The position numbers and the translations under genes were made by a program. The notes beneath the pieces are model-generated. The model ran no database searches. It was not told the DNA's origin and saw nothing but the letters and a program-made list of their open reading frames with translations. Below, in pieces: positions 13,589-25,587 of a stretch of 64,000 bases of DNA (position 1 is the first letter of the stretch; every line of letters starts with the position of its first letter). The DNA comes from Actinomycetes bacterium. GTDB taxonomy: Bacteria; Actinomycetota; Actinomycetes; Propionibacteriales; Nocardioidaceae. The stretch is taken from contig JAEWXC010000076.1 in the NCBI GenBank assembly GCA_023396115.1, positions 43,617 to 107,616 on the forward strand, read 5' to 3'.

Positions 13589-13801
13589 ATGAAGAAGGAC
13601 ATCCACCCGGAGTACGTCGAGACCCAGGTCTCCTGCACCTGCGGCAACACGTTCACCACCCGCAGCACCGCCACCTCCGGCGTCATCAAGGCCGACGTGT
13701 GCGCGAAGTGCCACCCGTTCTACACCGGCAAGCAGAAGATCCTCGACACCGGTGGTCGCGTGGCCCGCTTCGAGGCCCGCTACGGCAAGGCCGCCAAGTA
13801 G
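13589..13801 (+). CDS. rpmE: 50S ribosomal protein L31, zinc-binding form
   Basis: 70-aa ribosomal protein of the large subunit. It keeps the zinc-ribbon cysteines (CTCG near 16-19 and CAKC near 37-40), so it is the C+ paralogue used when zinc is sufficient. The start MKKDIHPEY is canonical, with an AGGACAGG ribosome site upstream. Independent unit between the rho hairpin and its own hairpin. Confidence 0.98.
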   Translation: MKKDIHPEYVETQVSCTCGNTFTTRSTATSGVIKADVCAKCHPFYTGKQKILDTGGRVARFEARYGKAAK

Positions 13802-13813
13802 CTTCCTCCACGG

Positions 13814-13843
13814 CGCCGGTCCCCACTCTGGTGGGGGCCGGCG
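13814..13843 (+). terminator. Hairpin terminator after rpmE
   Basis: 13-bp stem with one G-T pair (13814-13826 with 13831-13843) and a TCTG loop, 13 nt after the rpmE stop. Confidence 0.7.
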
Positions 13844-13914
13844 TCGTCGTGTTGACCCTGGATTCGAGTTACCCCCACCGCCGCTGACCACCCTCCACGA
13901 CCCGGGAGCCCCGA

Positions 13915-14994
13915 GTGTTCGACGCCGTAGCCGGACTGCTGGCCGAGCACGCCGACCTGGAGCGGCAGCTCGCCCAGCCCGAGACCCACGCCGACCAGCG
14001 GTTGGCCAAGCGGCTCAACCAGCGCTACGCCGAGCTGTCCGCGATCGCGGCGGCCTGGCAGGAGTGGACCAGCCTGGGTGAGGACGCCGAGGCGGCCCGC
14101 GAGCTGGCCGTCGAGGACCCCGCGTTCGCCGAGGAGGCCGAGGCGCTCACCGAGCGCCGGGCCGCGACCGAGGAGCGGCTGCGGCACCTGCTGGTGCCCC
14201 GCGACCCTGCCGACGGCAAGGACGTCCTCATGGAGATCAAGTCCGGCGAGGGGGGCGAGGAGTCGGCCCTGTTCGCCGGGGACCTGCTGCGCATGTACAC
14301 CCGCTTCGCCGAGCGGCGCGGGTGGTCCACCGAGGTGCTCGACGCGGCCGAGTCCGACCTGGGTGGCTACAAGTCGGTCACCGTGGCGGTGAAGGCCAAG
14401 GGCACCCCGGCGCCGGGGGAGGCGCCCTTCGCGCGGCTCAAGTTCGAGGGCGGGGTGCACCGGGTGCAGCGGGTGCCGGTCACCGAGTCCCAGGGGCGGG
14501 TGCACACCTCGGCCGCCGGCGTCCTGGTGATGGGCGAGGCCGAGCAGGTCGACGTCACCGTCGACGAGAACGACCTGCGCATCGACGTCTTCCGGTCCTC
14601 GGGCCCCGGCGGCCAGAGCGTCAACACCACCGACTCGGCCGTGCGGATCACCCACCTGCCCACCGGGATCGTGGTCAGCTGCCAGAACGAGAAGTCCCAG
14701 CTGCAGAACAAGGAGCAGGCGCTGCGCATCCTGCGCGCCCGGTTGCTCCAGGCCGCCCAGGAGGAGGCCGACGCGGCCGCCAGTGACGCCCGGCGCAGCC
14801 AGGTGCGCACCGTGGACCGGTCCGAACGGATCCGCACCTACAACTTCCCGGAGAACCGGATCTCCGACCACCGCACCGGCTACAAGGCGCACAACCTCGA
14901 CCAGGTCCTCGACGGGGACCTGGGACCGGTCGTGGACTCCTGCGTGGCCGCCGACCTGGCCGAGCGCCTGGCTGCCCTCGAGGCGGGCCAGTGA
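13915..14994 (+). CDS. prfA: Peptide chain release factor 1
   Basis: Class I release factor for UAA/UAG. 359 aa. Carries the peptidyl-tRNA hydrolysis motif GGQ in [13 protein letters not shown] near 231; its Gln is the substrate of the methyltransferase encoded next door. The N-terminal helical domain begins [12 protein letters not shown] (GTG start). Overlaps prmC by 4 bp, the usual coupling of this pair. Confidence 0.98.
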   Translation: MFDAVAGLLAEHADLERQLAQPETHADQRLAKRLNQRYAELSAIAAAWQEWTSLGEDAEAARELAVEDPAFAEEAEALTERRAATEERLRHLLVPRDPADGKDVLMEIKSGEGGEESALFAGDLLRMYTRFAERRGWSTEVLDAAESDLGGYKSVTVAVKAKGTPAPGEAPFARLKFEGGVHRVQRVPVTESQGRVHTSAAGVLVMGEAEQVDVTVDENDLRIDVFRSSGPGGQSVNTTDSAVRITHLPTGIVVSCQNEKSQLQNKEQALRILRARLLQAAQEEADAAASDARRSQVRTVDRSERIRTYNFPENRISDHRTGYKAHNLDQVLDGDLGPVVDSCVAADLAERLAALEAGQ

Positions 14995-15860
14995 GCACCG
15001 ACGACGGGCTGCACGGCGCGGGCGCGGTCCGTTCGTACCGCCGTGGCGCGGTCGAGCGGCTCGCCGCCGCCGGGGTGGCCTCGCCCGAGCGTGACGTCGA
15101 CGAACTCCTGGCCCACGTGCTGGGGCGCAGCCTGGGTGCCCTGGTGCTGCTCGAGGAGGTGCCGGCCGACGCACTGGCCCGGCTGGAGGAGCTGCTGGGG
15201 CGACGCGCCACCCGCGAGCCGCTGCAGCACCTGACCGGGACCGCGGCCTTCCGCCACGTCGAGCTGGCGGTCGGCCCCGGCGTCTTCGTGCCCCGGCCCG
15301 AGACCGAGCTGCTGGCCGGCTGGGCGCTGGAGCAGCTGGCCGGCATCGAGTCGCCGGTCGTGGTCGACCTGTGCACCGGTTCCGGCGCCATCGCCGCCGC
15401 CCTGGCCGACGAGGCCCCGCACGCCCGGGTGCACGCCGTGGAGCTGGACGAGCAGGCGTTCGGCTGGGCGTCGCGGAACCTGGCCGGCACCGGCGTGGAC
15501 CTGCGCCAGGGCGACATGGGCAGCGCCTTCGAGGACCTGGCCGGCACCGTCGACGTCGTGGTGTGCAACCCGCCCTACATCCCGCTCGAGGCCTGGGAGT
15601 CGGTGGCCCGGGAGGCGCGCGACCACGACCCGCACCTGGCGCTGTTCTCCGGGGACGACGGGCTGGACGCGATGCGGGTGCTGGAGGCCCGGGCCGCGGT
15701 GCTGCTCCGGGCCGGGGGAGTCCTCGGTGCCGAGCACGCCGACGAGCAGGGCGAGAGTGCCCCGGCGGTCTTCACCGCCACCGGACGCTGGGACCAGGTG
15801 CGCGACCACGCCGATCTGGCCGGTCGCCCGCGCTTCACCACGGCACGACTGGCAGGATGA
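14991..15860 (+). CDS. prmC: Release factor N5-glutamine methyltransferase
   Basis: SAM-dependent methyltransferase that modifies the GGQ glutamine of release factors. 289 aa. N-terminal helical domain (1-90), SAM-binding [15 protein letters not shown] near 124 and catalytic VCNPPYIP near 193. GTGA overlap with prfA; tsaC starts 4 nt after the stop. Confidence 0.96.
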   Translation: MSTDDGLHGAGAVRSYRRGAVERLAAAGVASPERDVDELLAHVLGRSLGALVLLEEVPADALARLEELLGRRATREPLQHLTGTAAFRHVELAVGPGVFVPRPETELLAGWALEQLAGIESPVVVDLCTGSGAIAAALADEAPHARVHAVELDEQAFGWASRNLAGTGVDLRQGDMGSAFEDLAGTVDVVVCNPPYIPLEAWESVAREARDHDPHLALFSGDDGLDAMRVLEARAAVLLRAGGVLGAEHADEQGESAPAVFTATGRWDQVRDHADLAGRPRFTTARLAG

Positions 15861-15864
15861 GCGG

Positions 15865-16545
15865 GTGAGCGATCAGGCAACCGTGCACCCCACCGGCACC
15901 GAGGAGGAGACCCTGGCGGCCGTCGAGGCGGCCAGCGGCGCCGTGCGACGCGGGGAGCTGGCGGTGGTGCCCACCGACACCGTCTACGGGATCGCGGCCG
16001 ACGCCTTCGCCCCGGCCGCCGTCCAGGCGCTGCTCGCGGCCAAGGGTCGCGGTCGGGAGATGCCGCCGCCGGTGCTGGTCGGCGCCGCGGCCACCCTCGA
16101 CGCGCTGGCCACCGAGGTGCCCGGCTACGTGCGTCCCCTGGTCCAGGCGTTCTGGCCCGGGCCGCTGACCCTGGTCTGCCACCAGCAGACCTCGCTGCAG
16201 TGGGACCTGGGGGAGACCCGCGGCACCGTCGCGGTCCGGATGCCCGACCACGAGATCACCCTGGCCATCCTGGAGCGCACCGGCCCGATGGCGGTCAGCT
16301 CGGCCAACCGCACCGGGATGGCTGCGGCGACCGAGGTCACCCGCGCCGTCGACATGCTCGGCGACCGGGTCAGCGTCATCGTCGACGGCGGCCCCAGCGC
16401 CGGGTCGGTCCCCTCGACGATCCTGGACTGCACCGGCGCCCGCCCCCGCCTGCTGCGGGCCGGCGCGCTCAGCGTCCCCGAGCTCGACGCGGTCCTGGCC
16501 GGCATCGACGCCGACGAGCCGCTCACCGTGCTGGACGAGGGCTGA
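15865..16545 (+). CDS. tsaC: L-threonylcarbamoyladenylate synthase (Sua5/YrdC family)
   Basis: Makes the threonylcarbamoyl-AMP intermediate for t6A37 tRNA modification from threonine, bicarbonate and ATP. 226 aa from GTG 15865. YrdC core with VPTDTVYGIAADAF near 36, a K-rich AAKGRGREMP loop and VSSANRTGM near 143. No C-terminal Sua5 domain, so the short TsaC form. A CAGGAT element 7 nt before the start might give an extra internal start site within the operon. Confidence 0.95.
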   Translation: MSDQATVHPTGTEEETLAAVEAASGAVRRGELAVVPTDTVYGIAADAFAPAAVQALLAAKGRGREMPPPVLVGAAATLDALATEVPGYVRPLVQAFWPGPLTLVCHQQTSLQWDLGETRGTVAVRMPDHEITLAILERTGPMAVSSANRTGMAAATEVTRAVDMLGDRVSVIVDGGPSAGSVPSTILDCTGARPRLLRAGALSVPELDAVLAGIDADEPLTVLDEG

Positions 16546-16555
16546 GCCGCCACCG

Positions 16556-17698
16556 ATGCGCGAGTACCTCCTGGTCTTCCTGGTTGCCGCCAGCGTCACC
16601 TACCTGCTGACGGTCGTCGCGCGCGAGATCGCGCTGCGCACCGGTGCCGTCGCGGCGGTGCGGGACCGGGACGTGCACGCCGAGCCGGTGCCCTACCTGG
16701 GTGGACTGGCGATGCTCGGGGGACTGGTCGCGGCCTACTTCACCGCCCGCGAGCTGCCGTTCCTCTCCCTCAGTGAACCCTTCGTGTTCCGTGACGCCGG
16801 CGTCGTGCTGGTCGCGGGGGCGCTGATCTGCGCGGTCGGGGTGCTCGACGACATCGTCGAGCTGGACCCGTTGACCAAGTTCGGCGGCCAGGTCCTGGCC
16901 GCGGGCCTGCTGGTCAAGTTCGGGGTGCAGTTCTACACCTTCCCCACCACCGACGGCACCCAGGTCTCCCTGGACCCCGCCCAGGGGGCACTGCTCACCG
17001 TCTTCCTGGTCGTGGCCACCGTGAACGCGGTGAACTTCATCGACGGGCTCGACGGGTTGGCCTCCGGGGTGGTCGGGATCGGGGCGCTGGCGCTGTTCCT
17101 GTTCTGCTACCAGCTGGCCAACATCAACGAGCTCTCCCTGGCCACCACCGGGGCGCTGCTCGCGGCCGCGCTGGCCGGCGCCTGCGTCGGCTTCATCCCG
17201 CACAACTTCAACCCGGCCCGGCTGTTCATGGGGGACTCCGGGTCGATGCTGATCGGCTTGTTCCTCTCCGCCAGCGTGCTCACCCTGACCGGCCAGTTCC
17301 CGGTGCTCGACGCCGGTGGCGCCTCGGCCCAGTGGCACACGCTGCTGCTGCCCCTGCTGCTGCCGCTGCTGCTCCTGCTGCTGCCGCTGGCCGACCTGGT
17401 CCTGGCCGTGGTCCGCCGGACCCGCGCCGGGCGCTCCCCGTTCAGTCCCGACAAGCAGCACCTGCACCACCGGCTGCTCGAGATCGGCCACTCCCAGCGC
17501 CGGGCCGTGCTGATCATGTGGCTGTGGGCCGGCCTGATCGCCTTCGGGGTCGTCCTGGCCAGCCTCTATTCGGGGCCGCTGGTGTGGACCGCGCTGGCCC
17601 TGGGCTGCGTCGTCACGCTCGCGCTCACGTTCGTGGTGCCGCGGATCCGCAAGAGCCCTCCGGGGGACCCCGATGCGGGACCCGTGGCGACCTTGTGA
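16556..17698 (+). CDS. Undecaprenyl-phosphate glycosyl-1-phosphate transferase (WecA/TagO/MraY family)
   Basis: Polytopic membrane enzyme that transfers a sugar-1-phosphate (usually GlcNAc-1-P) to undecaprenyl phosphate, starting a cell-envelope glycan. 380 aa with about 10-11 hydrophobic segments. Family motifs: DRDVHAEPVPYLGG near 37, NAVNFIDGLDGLASG near 157-170 (catalytic Asp pair), and FNPARLFMGDSGS near 215-228. The cytosolic loop has KQHLHHRLL. Precedes the atp genes, as in mycobacteria and Streptomyces. Which sugar and which polymer is not determined. Confidence 0.93.
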   Translation: MREYLLVFLVAASVTYLLTVVAREIALRTGAVAAVRDRDVHAEPVPYLGGLAMLGGLVAAYFTARELPFLSLSEPFVFRDAGVVLVAGALICAVGVLDDIVELDPLTKFGGQVLAAGLLVKFGVQFYTFPTTDGTQVSLDPAQGALLTVFLVVATVNAVNFIDGLDGLASGVVGIGALALFLFCYQLANINELSLATTGALLAAALAGACVGFIPHNFNPARLFMGDSGSMLIGLFLSASVLTLTGQFPVLDAGGASAQWHTLLLPLLLPLLLLLLPLADLVLAVVRRTRAGRSPFSPDKQHLHHRLLEIGHSQRRAVLIMWLWAGLIAFGVVLASLYSGPLVWTALALGCVVTLALTFVVPRIRKSPPGDPDAGPVATL

Positions 17699-17773
17699 TA
17701 ACTTTCACGAGCGTTTCCGGGGTCGTCCCGACGGCCCCGAACACCGCCCGCTGACCTACAGAACGGCCGCCCC

Positions 17774-18226
17774 ATGACGACCGCCTCGCACCCGCTCCGC
17801 CGCCCCCGTGGCGGCCGGGCCCTGGTGGTGGCGGGAGCCGTGGCCGTGGCGGCCACGCTGGTCCTGGTCGGCCTGGCCGCCCTCGTCGACGGCAGCACCG
17901 CCGCGGCCGGCGCCGCCGTGGGAGCGGCCATCACCTGGTTGATCTTCGCGTTCGGCGCCTTCGTGGTGCACGCGGTCGCCGGTGCGCTCCCCGCAGCCAG
18001 CCTGCTGATCGCGATGCTGACCTACCTGCTCCAGGTGCTCGCGGTCGCCCTCTTCTTCTTCGCCCTGGAGGACTCCGGGGCCTTCGACAGCGACCTCGCC
18101 CGCGGCTGGGTGGCGGCCGGTGTCGTGGTGCTGACCCTGACCTGGACCATCGGTCAGCTGGTGGCCACCACGCGGCTGCGGATCCCGGCGTTCGAGCTGC
18201 CGGACGCGAGTGAGGGGGACCGGTGA
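17774..18226 (+). CDS. AtpI-like membrane protein upstream of the ATP synthase operon
   Basis: 150-aa protein with four predicted membrane helices (about 18-38, 43-66, 76-98, 111-131) and a polar C-terminus. Position directly before atpB and size match the poorly conserved AtpI/UncI family, thought to help assemble the c-ring; the sequence itself has no diagnostic motif. The next gene is a second, AtpZ-type small protein. Confidence 0.6.
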   Translation: MTTASHPLRRPRGGRALVVAGAVAVAATLVLVGLAALVDGSTAAAGAAVGAAITWLIFAFGAFVVHAVAGALPAASLLIAMLTYLLQVLAVALFFFALEDSGAFDSDLARGWVAAGVVVLTLTWTIGQLVATTRLRIPAFELPDASEGDR

Positions 18227-18234
18227 GCTACTGG

Positions 18235-18240
18235 TATTCT
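18235..18240 (+). promoter_or_regulatory. Extended -10 element inside the atp lead region
   Basis: TGGTATTCT gives an extended -10 (TGN-TATTCT) just after the stop of the AtpI-like gene. Predicted initiation near 18246-18248 would leave a leader of only a few bases before ATG 18251. The -35 region is poor (GAGGGG). Confidence 0.45.
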
Positions 18241-18250
18241 CCGCTGTGCG

Positions 18251-18511
18251 ATGGCACCTCGACCACCGTCTGCGAACACCCCAGACTCCTCCGAACCCAC
18301 GGCGCCCCAGGGCGACCCGTGGAGTGCCTTCGGGTACCTCGTCGCCGGGGTTCTCGTGTACGGACTGGTCGGATGGGGACTGGACCGCTGGCTGGGAACG
18401 CGTTTCCTGGTCGCGGTGGGGATCGTCGTCGGAGCGGTCTTCGGGGTCTACATGACCTGGGCCAGGTTCCGGATCCCACCCACGGGGCCGTCGGACAAGA
18501 AGACTTCGTAG
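18251..18511 (+). CDS. AtpZ/AtpI family protein
   Basis: 86-aa protein with a Pro/Ser/Thr-rich hydrophilic N-terminus (1-22) and two membrane helices (about 27-48 and 52-70) with the family pattern WSAFGYLVAGVLVYGLVGWG, then a basic tail. AtpZ-type proteins sit before atpB and are linked to F1Fo assembly or ion supply. The 61-bp gap to atpB contains its GGAG ribosome site. Confidence 0.8.
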   Translation: MAPRPPSANTPDSSEPTAPQGDPWSAFGYLVAGVLVYGLVGWGLDRWLGTRFLVAVGIVVGAVFGVYMTWARFRIPPTGPSDKKTS

Positions 18512-18572
18512 CAGTGCACCGCGCAGAGCGGGATGCAGGGCCACATCGAACTGAGCAGACACAGGAGACACG

Positions 18573-19403
18573 GTGAGTACGATCGCGATGTCCGTGAGCG
18601 CCGAGGGGTTCACCCCGCCGGGTCCGGGAGACTTCAACCTCCCGCCGATCGGTGGCGACTCGCACTCGGCGACCTTCGAGTTCCTCGGGCAGCACTTCTA
18701 CTGGGGTGTCACCAAGCCCATGGTCCAGCTGGTCCTCGTGGCCGCGCTGGTCTTCCTGGTGTTCCGTGCGGCCAGCGCCAAGCGCGCCATGGTCCCGGGT
18801 CGCCTGCAGTACGTCGGCGAGGTGGGGTACGGCTTCGTCCGCAACTCCATCGCCCGCGACATCATCGGGTCCAAGGACTTCATGAAGTTCGTGCCCTACC
18901 TGTTCGCGATGTTCACGCTGATCCTCACGAACAACCTGCTGGCGAGCGTCCCGTTCTTCCAGTTCCCCACGTTCTCCCGCGCCGGTCTGGTCTACGGCCT
19001 GGCCCTGATCAGCTGGCTGGTCTACCTGGGTGTCGGAGTCAAGAAGCACGGCTTCCTGGGCTACCTCAAGCACACCTGTGTGCCGCAGGGCGTCGGCGCC
19101 GGGATGCTCCCGCTGCTGGTCCCGCTGGAGTTCATCTCCAACATCTTCGTCCGGCCGCTGACGCTGGCGCTGCGACTGCTGTGCAACATGTTCGCCGGCC
19201 ACATGCTGCTGATCCTCTTCGCCCTCGGCGGTGAGTACCTGATCGTCGAGATGTCCGGCGCCTACGCCATCCCCGGCGTCCTGGCCTGGGTCCTCTTCAT
19301 CCTGATCTCGTTCCTGGAGCTGCTGATCCAGTTCCTGCAGGCCTACGTCTTCGTCCTGCTCAACGCGATCTACATCCAGAGCTCGCTCTCGGACGAGCAC
19401 TGA
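18573..19403 (+). CDS. atpB: ATP synthase Fo subunit a
   Basis: Membrane stator subunit that forms the two proton half-channels against the c-ring. 276 aa, GTG start after ACAGGAGACACG. Five to six helices; the essential arginine lies in LALRLLCNMFAGH near 202, and the helix ELLIQFLQAYVF is typical of the C-terminus. First of the eight atp structural genes. Confidence 0.97.
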   Translation: MSTIAMSVSAEGFTPPGPGDFNLPPIGGDSHSATFEFLGQHFYWGVTKPMVQLVLVAALVFLVFRAASAKRAMVPGRLQYVGEVGYGFVRNSIARDIIGSKDFMKFVPYLFAMFTLILTNNLLASVPFFQFPTFSRAGLVYGLALISWLVYLGVGVKKHGFLGYLKHTCVPQGVGAGMLPLLVPLEFISNIFVRPLTLALRLLCNMFAGHMLLILFALGGEYLIVEMSGAYAIPGVLAWVLFILISFLELLIQFLQAYVFVLLNAIYIQSSLSDEH

Positions 19404-19481
19404 TCCTGCAGTTCCAGCACCACCTGATCCACCCGACCACCCACAGTTTTCCAACCAGGAAATAACCGAAAGGAACAAGCC

Positions 19482-19700
19482 GTGCTCGCTATGGCTATCG
19501 ACGGATCCGCCAACATGATCGGCTACGGCCTGGCCGCCATCGGCCCCGGCGTCGGCATCGGTCTGATCTTCGCCGCGTACATCAACGGTGTTGCGCGCCA
19601 GCCGGAGGCCCAGGGCCGCCTGCAGACCATCGCCCTGCTGGGCTTCGCGCTCGCCGAGGCGCTCGCCATCATCGGTATCGCCCTCGCGTTCGTCCTCTGA
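19482..19700 (+). CDS. atpE: ATP synthase Fo subunit c
   Basis: 72-aa hairpin that forms the rotor ring. Two helices joined by the polar ARQPE loop (38-42); the proton-carrying carboxylate is Glu59 in FALAEALAI. No sodium-binding signature is obvious, so proton coupling is likely. Start at GTG 19482 chosen for the GAAAGGA site 7-8 nt upstream; the AT-richer stretch before it (19440-19475) resembles translation-enhancing leaders known for atpE. Confidence 0.97.
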   Translation: MLAMAIDGSANMIGYGLAAIGPGVGIGLIFAAYINGVARQPEAQGRLQTIALLGFALAEALAIIGIALAFVL

Positions 19701-19748
19701 TCGCGTCAGCACTCAGCTGACGTCGGGACCTGACAAGAAGGACTGCCC

Positions 19749-20294
19749 ATGCAGACTCTGACCATTCGCGCGGCGGGTGGCGAGCTCAACCCGCTCATCC
19801 CGCACCCGATCGAGATCGTCCTCGCGATCGTCGTCTTCGGCATCCTCTTCTTCGCCGTGAAGAAGTTCATCGTGCCGAGCTTCGAGGCGACCTTCGAGGA
19901 GCGCACCCAGGCGATCGAGGGTGGCCTCAACGCCGCTGCCGACAAGCAGCGCGAGGCGGACGAGAAGCTCGCCGAGCTCGAGTCCCAGCTGGCCGAGGCC
20001 CGGCACGAGGCCGCGCGCATCCGTGAGGAGGCGCGTGAGCAGGGTGCCGCGATCGTGGCCGAGATGCGGGAGCAGGCCCAGGCCGAGTCCACCCGCATCA
20101 TCGAGGCCGGCCAGGCCCAGCTCGAGGCCGAGCGGCAGCAGGCCGTCACCTCCCTCCGGGCCGAGGTCGGTTCGCTGGCCACCGGCCTGGCTGGTCGGAT
20201 CGTCGGCGAGAGCCTCGAGGACGAGGCTCGCCAGAGCCGCGTCGTCGAGCGCTTCCTGGCTGACCTCGAGTCCACCCAGAGCGGAGTCAACTGA
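19749..20294 (+). CDS. atpF: ATP synthase Fo subunit b
   Basis: Peripheral stalk subunit, 181 aa: one N-terminal membrane helix (about 18-38) followed by a long Glu/Ala/Arg-rich helix that dimerises. Separate from delta, unlike the mycobacterial b-delta fusion. Its TGA shares one base with the ATG of atpH. Confidence 0.96.
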   Translation: MQTLTIRAAGGELNPLIPHPIEIVLAIVVFGILFFAVKKFIVPSFEATFEERTQAIEGGLNAAADKQREADEKLAELESQLAEARHEAARIREEAREQGAAIVAEMREQAQAESTRIIEAGQAQLEAERQQAVTSLRAEVGSLATGLAGRIVGESLEDEARQSRVVERFLADLESTQSGVN

Positions 20295-21106
20295 TGCAGC
20301 TGCGTGGCGCTTCCGCCGACGCCCTGGCGGCCCTCTCCCAGCACCTGGGGGAGCGGCTCCAGGGCGGGTCGGACGCGGCCCGGATCTCCGAGGACCTGTT
20401 CACGGTCGCCTCGTTGCTCCGTGCTGAGCCCGGCCTCCGCCGGGTGACCACCGACGTGTCGGTCGAGCCCGAGGCCAAGCAGCGTCTCGTCGAGGGCATC
20501 CTCGGCGGGAAGGTCGACCCGGCCGCCCTGGTCCTGGTCTCCGAGGCCGTGGGCCGTCGGTGGACCGTGGGTCGCGACCTGGCCGACAGCCTCGAGCGTC
20601 TCGCGGAGGTGGCTGCCGTCCGTTCGGCCGGCGACGCCGACGCGGGCCGCCTGGCCGACGAGCTGTTCACCGTCCAGCAGACCGTGGCTCGCAACCCCGA
20701 GCTGCGCGACGCCCTGGCCGACTCCACCCGGAGCGAGGCCGACCGGACGGCGCTGGTGCGTTCCCTCCTCGAGGGCAAGGCACTGTCCGCCACCGTGGCG
20801 CTGGTGACCCGTGCGGTCTCCAGCTCCTACCGGACGATCGACACCGCCCTGGCTGCCTACCAGCAGGTGGCCGCCGAGGTGAACGGTGAGCGGGTCGCGA
20901 CCGTGCGTACCGCGCACGCGCTCGGCGACGCCGACCGCACCCGCCTGGCCGACGCGCTCTCGCGTCAGTACGGCCGGACGGTGCACCTCAACGTCGTCGT
21001 GGACCCCACGGTCCTCGGTGGCCTCTCGGTCGAGATCGGTGACGAGGTCATCGACGGGACCGTGGCCAGCCGCCTCGACGACGCCCGCCGCAAGCTGGCC
21101 GGCTGA
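20294..21106 (+). CDS. atpH: ATP synthase F1 subunit delta
   Basis: Links the b stalk to the top of the alpha3-beta3 head. 270 aa, longer than the usual 180 because of an N-terminal extension common in actinobacteria; the OSCP signature region [21 protein letters not shown] is at the C-terminus (about 238-258). Start overlaps the atpF stop by one base. Confidence 0.95.
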   Translation: MQLRGASADALAALSQHLGERLQGGSDAARISEDLFTVASLLRAEPGLRRVTTDVSVEPEAKQRLVEGILGGKVDPAALVLVSEAVGRRWTVGRDLADSLERLAEVAAVRSAGDADAGRLADELFTVQQTVARNPELRDALADSTRSEADRTALVRSLLEGKALSATVALVTRAVSSSYRTIDTALAAYQQVAAEVNGERVATVRTAHALGDADRTRLADALSRQYGRTVHLNVVVDPTVLGGLSVEIGDEVIDGTVASRLDDARRKLAG

Positions 21107-21150
21107 CGCCGACCCTCCATCGAGCAGTACTTCACACCAAAGGAAGAGGA

Positions 21151-22791
21151 ATGACGGAGCTTTCCATCCGTCCGGACGAGATCCGGGACGCACTTCAGCG
21201 CTTCGTGTCCGAGTACCAGCCCACGACCGCGAGCAAGGAAGAGGTCGGCACCGTTGCCGAGGCCGGTGACGGCATCGCGCGCGTCAGCGGCCTCCCCTCG
21301 GCCATGGCCAATGAGCTGCTCGAGTTCGAGGACGGCACCCTGGGCCTGGCCCTGAACCTCGACGCGCGAGAGATCGGCGTCGTCGTGCTGGGCGACTTCG
21401 ACAAGATCGAGGAGGGCCAGACGGTGCGTCGCACCGGCGAGATCCTCTCGGTCCCCGTGGGCGAGGGCTACCTCGGCCGCGTGGTCGACCCGCTCGGCAA
21501 CGCCATCGACGGCCTCGGCGAGATCGAGACCTCGGGCCGCCGCGCCCTCGAGCTCCAGGCGCCCGACGTCATGCAGCGCAAGTCGGTGCACGAGCCGCTC
21601 GCCACGGGCATCAAGGCGATCGACGCGATGACCCCGATCGGCCGTGGCCAGCGCCAGCTGATCATCGGTGACCGCGCGACCGGCAAGACCACGATCGCGA
21701 TCGACACGATCATCAACCAGAAGCAGAACTGGGAGTCGGGCGACCCGTCGAAGCAGGTCCGCTGCATCTACGTCGCCGTCGGCCAGAAGGGCTCGACCAT
21801 CGCCTCGGTGCGCGGTGCCCTCGAGGACGCCGGCGCGCTGGAGTACACCACCATCGTGGCTGCTCCCGCCTCGGACTCGGCCGGCTTCAAGTACCTGGCC
21901 CCCTACAGCGCCTCCGCGATCGGTCAGCAGTGGATGTACGAGGGCAAGCACGTCCTCATCGTCTTCGACGACCTGACCAAGCAGGCCGAGGCCTACCGCG
22001 CCGTGTCGCTGCTGCTGCGCCGTCCGCCGGGCCGTGAGGCCTACCCGGGTGACGTCTTCTACCTGCACTCCCGCCTGCTGGAGCGCTGCGCGAAGCTGTC
22101 CGACGCCATGGGCTCGGGCTCGATGACCGGTCTGCCGATCATCGAGACCAAGGCCAACGACGTCTCGGCGTTCATCCCGACCAACGTCATCTCGATCACC
22201 GACGGCCAGATCTTCCTGCAGTCGGACCTGTTCGCGGCCAACCAGCGCCCGGCGATCGACGTCGGTGTCTCGGTCTCCCGCGTCGGTGGCGCGGCGATGA
22301 CCAAGGCGCTCAAGAACGTCACCGGTTCGCTCAAGGTCGACCTGGCGCAGTACCGCGCCATGGAGGCGTTCGCGATGTTCGCCTCGGACCTCGACGCCGC
22401 CTCGCGTCAGCAGCTGGCCCGAGGTCAGCGCCTGATGGCCCTGCTCAAGCAGCCGCAGTACAGCCCGTACCCGATCGACGAGATGACCGTCTCGCTGTGG
22501 ACCGGTACCTCGGGTCGCCTGGACATCGTCCCGGTCGACGACGTGCTGCGCTTCGAGCACGAGTTCCTCGACTACCTGCGTCTCTCGCACGCCGGCGTCC
22601 TCGCCGGCATCCGCGAGAGCCTCAAGTTCGAGGACTCCACCGAGGAGGCCCTGATCGCTGCGTACGACTCGTTCCTCAACCAGTTCGAGACCTCGGACGG
22701 CCAGTCGATCAAGGCCGGCACCGAGACCGTCGAGGCGCTGGAGGACGGCGACGTCGAGCAGGAGCAGATCGTCAAGCAGAAGCGGGGCTGA
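21151..22791 (+). CDS. atpA: ATP synthase F1 subunit alpha
   Basis: Non-catalytic nucleotide-binding subunit, 546 aa. Walker [14 protein letters not shown] near 172, family signature [14 protein letters not shown] near 370, arginine finger in the same stretch. C-terminal extension after about 510 is acidic then basic ([16 protein letters not shown]), as in other actinobacteria. Ribosome site AAAGGAAGAGG precedes the ATG. Confidence 0.99.
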   Translation: MTELSIRPDEIRDALQRFVSEYQPTTASKEEVGTVAEAGDGIARVSGLPSAMANELLEFEDGTLGLALNLDAREIGVVVLGDFDKIEEGQTVRRTGEILSVPVGEGYLGRVVDPLGNAIDGLGEIETSGRRALELQAPDVMQRKSVHEPLATGIKAIDAMTPIGRGQRQLIIGDRATGKTTIAIDTIINQKQNWESGDPSKQVRCIYVAVGQKGSTIASVRGALEDAGALEYTTIVAAPASDSAGFKYLAPYSASAIGQQWMYEGKHVLIVFDDLTKQAEAYRAVSLLLRRPPGREAYPGDVFYLHSRLLERCAKLSDAMGSGSMTGLPIIETKANDVSAFIPTNVISITDGQIFLQSDLFAANQRPAIDVGVSVSRVGGAAMTKALKNVTGSLKVDLAQYRAMEAFAMFASDLDAASRQQLARGQRLMALLKQPQYSPYPIDEMTVSLWTGTSGRLDIVPVDDVLRFEHEFLDYLRLSHAGVLAGIRESLKFEDSTEEALIAAYDSFLNQFETSDGQSIKAGTETVEALEDGDVEQEQIVKQKRG

Positions 22792-22794
22792 CCC

Positions 22795-23709
22795 ATGGCA
22801 GTCTCGCTGCGTGAGTACCGCGCGCGGATCCGGTCGACCGAGTCGACCAAGAAGATCACGCGTGCCATGGAGCTCATTGCTGCGTCCCGCATCATCAAGG
22901 CGCAGAACCGGGCTCAGGCCGCGGCGCCCTACGCCCGTGAGTTGACCCGTGCCGTGAGCGCGGTGGCCACGTTCTCCGACGTGAACCACCCGCTCACCAC
23001 CGAGCCGGAAGACCCGAAGCGGGCCGCGATCCTGGTCGTCACCAGTGACCGTGGTCTGGCCGGGGCCTACGCCTCGAGCGTGCTCAAGGAGGCCGAGGGC
23101 CTGCGCGAGAAGCTCACGGCCGAGGGCAAGACGGTGGACCTGTACATCTCCGGCCGCAAGGGCGAGGCGTACTACAACTTCCGCCGTCGTCCGTTCGTCC
23201 AGTCGTGGTCCGGTTTCTCCGACCGGCCCACGGTCGAGGTGGCTGCCGAGATCGGGGCCACCCTGGTCGACGCCTTCACCGCCGAGCTGGGCGAGGACCG
23301 CCAGGTCGACGAGGTCCACGTGGTCTACACCCGGTTCCGTTCGATGCTCTCCCAGGAGCCCACCGCCGTGCGGTTGCTCCCCCTGGAGATCGTCGAGGGC
23401 ACCGAGGCCCCGGGCGCGGACGACCTCCTGCCGCTCTACGAGTTCGAGCCCTCGGCCGCCGAGGTGCTGGACTCCCTGCTCCCCAAGTACGTCAACAGCC
23501 GCATCTTCTTCGCCCACCTGCAGGCCGCCGCTTCCGAGCTGGCTGCCCGACAGAAGGCGATGAAGTCGGCGACCGACAACGCGGAGGAGCTCATCAAGAA
23601 GTTCACCCGGATTGCCAACCAGGCCCGCCAGGCTGGCATCACCCAGGAAATCAGCGAGATCGTCGGTGGCGTCAACGCCCTTGCCGACGCACAAGCCGGG
23701 AGTGAGTGA
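22795..23709 (+). CDS. atpG: ATP synthase F1 subunit gamma
   Basis: Central rotor shaft, 304 aa. The N-terminal helix [29 protein letters not shown] and the C-terminal helix with [12 protein letters not shown] are the conserved coiled-coil ends. Starts 3 nt after atpA and ends 3 nt before atpD. Confidence 0.98.
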   Translation: MAVSLREYRARIRSTESTKKITRAMELIAASRIIKAQNRAQAAAPYARELTRAVSAVATFSDVNHPLTTEPEDPKRAAILVVTSDRGLAGAYASSVLKEAEGLREKLTAEGKTVDLYISGRKGEAYYNFRRRPFVQSWSGFSDRPTVEVAAEIGATLVDAFTAELGEDRQVDEVHVVYTRFRSMLSQEPTAVRLLPLEIVEGTEAPGADDLLPLYEFEPSAAEVLDSLLPKYVNSRIFFAHLQAAASELAARQKAMKSATDNAEELIKKFTRIANQARQAGITQEISEIVGGVNALADAQAGSE

Positions 23710-25166
<1,457 letters not shown>

Positions 25167-25167
<1 letters not shown>

Positions 25168-25571
25168 TGGCTGCCGCATCGGGGAACACGCTGCGCGTGG
25201 AACTGGTCGCGGCGGACCGCACGGTGTGGTCCGGCGACGCGGTCCGCGTGATCGCGCGGACCACGGACGGTGACCTGGGTCTGCTGCCGGGGCACGCCCC
25301 GCTGCTGTCCGTGCTGGTGCCGGGCGTCGTCGACGTCACCACCGACACGGGCGAGACTTGGGTCGCGGCGGTCGACGGAGGGTTCCTCTCCGTGGCCGAC
25401 GGCCGGGTCTCGATCCTCTCGGAGCACGCCGAGATGTCGCACGAGATCGACCTCGAGAAGGCGCGCCACGACGTGGAGCGGCTGACCGTGGCCGGCGAGA
25501 ACAGCGACGAGGCGTCCGAGGCGCTGCGCCTGGCCGAGGCCAGGGTTCGCGCCGCGGAGCGGGCTTCCTGA
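25167..25571 (+). CDS. atpC: ATP synthase F1 subunit epsilon
   Basis: Rotor subunit and intrinsic inhibitor, 134 aa. N-terminal beta-sandwich with GDLGLLPGHAPLLSVL (about 35-50) and a two-helix C-terminus. Start ATG 25167 inside the atpD stop (TGATG). Followed by two hairpins that close the operon. Confidence 0.97.
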
Positions 25572-25587
25572 CCGCACGCAACAACAC

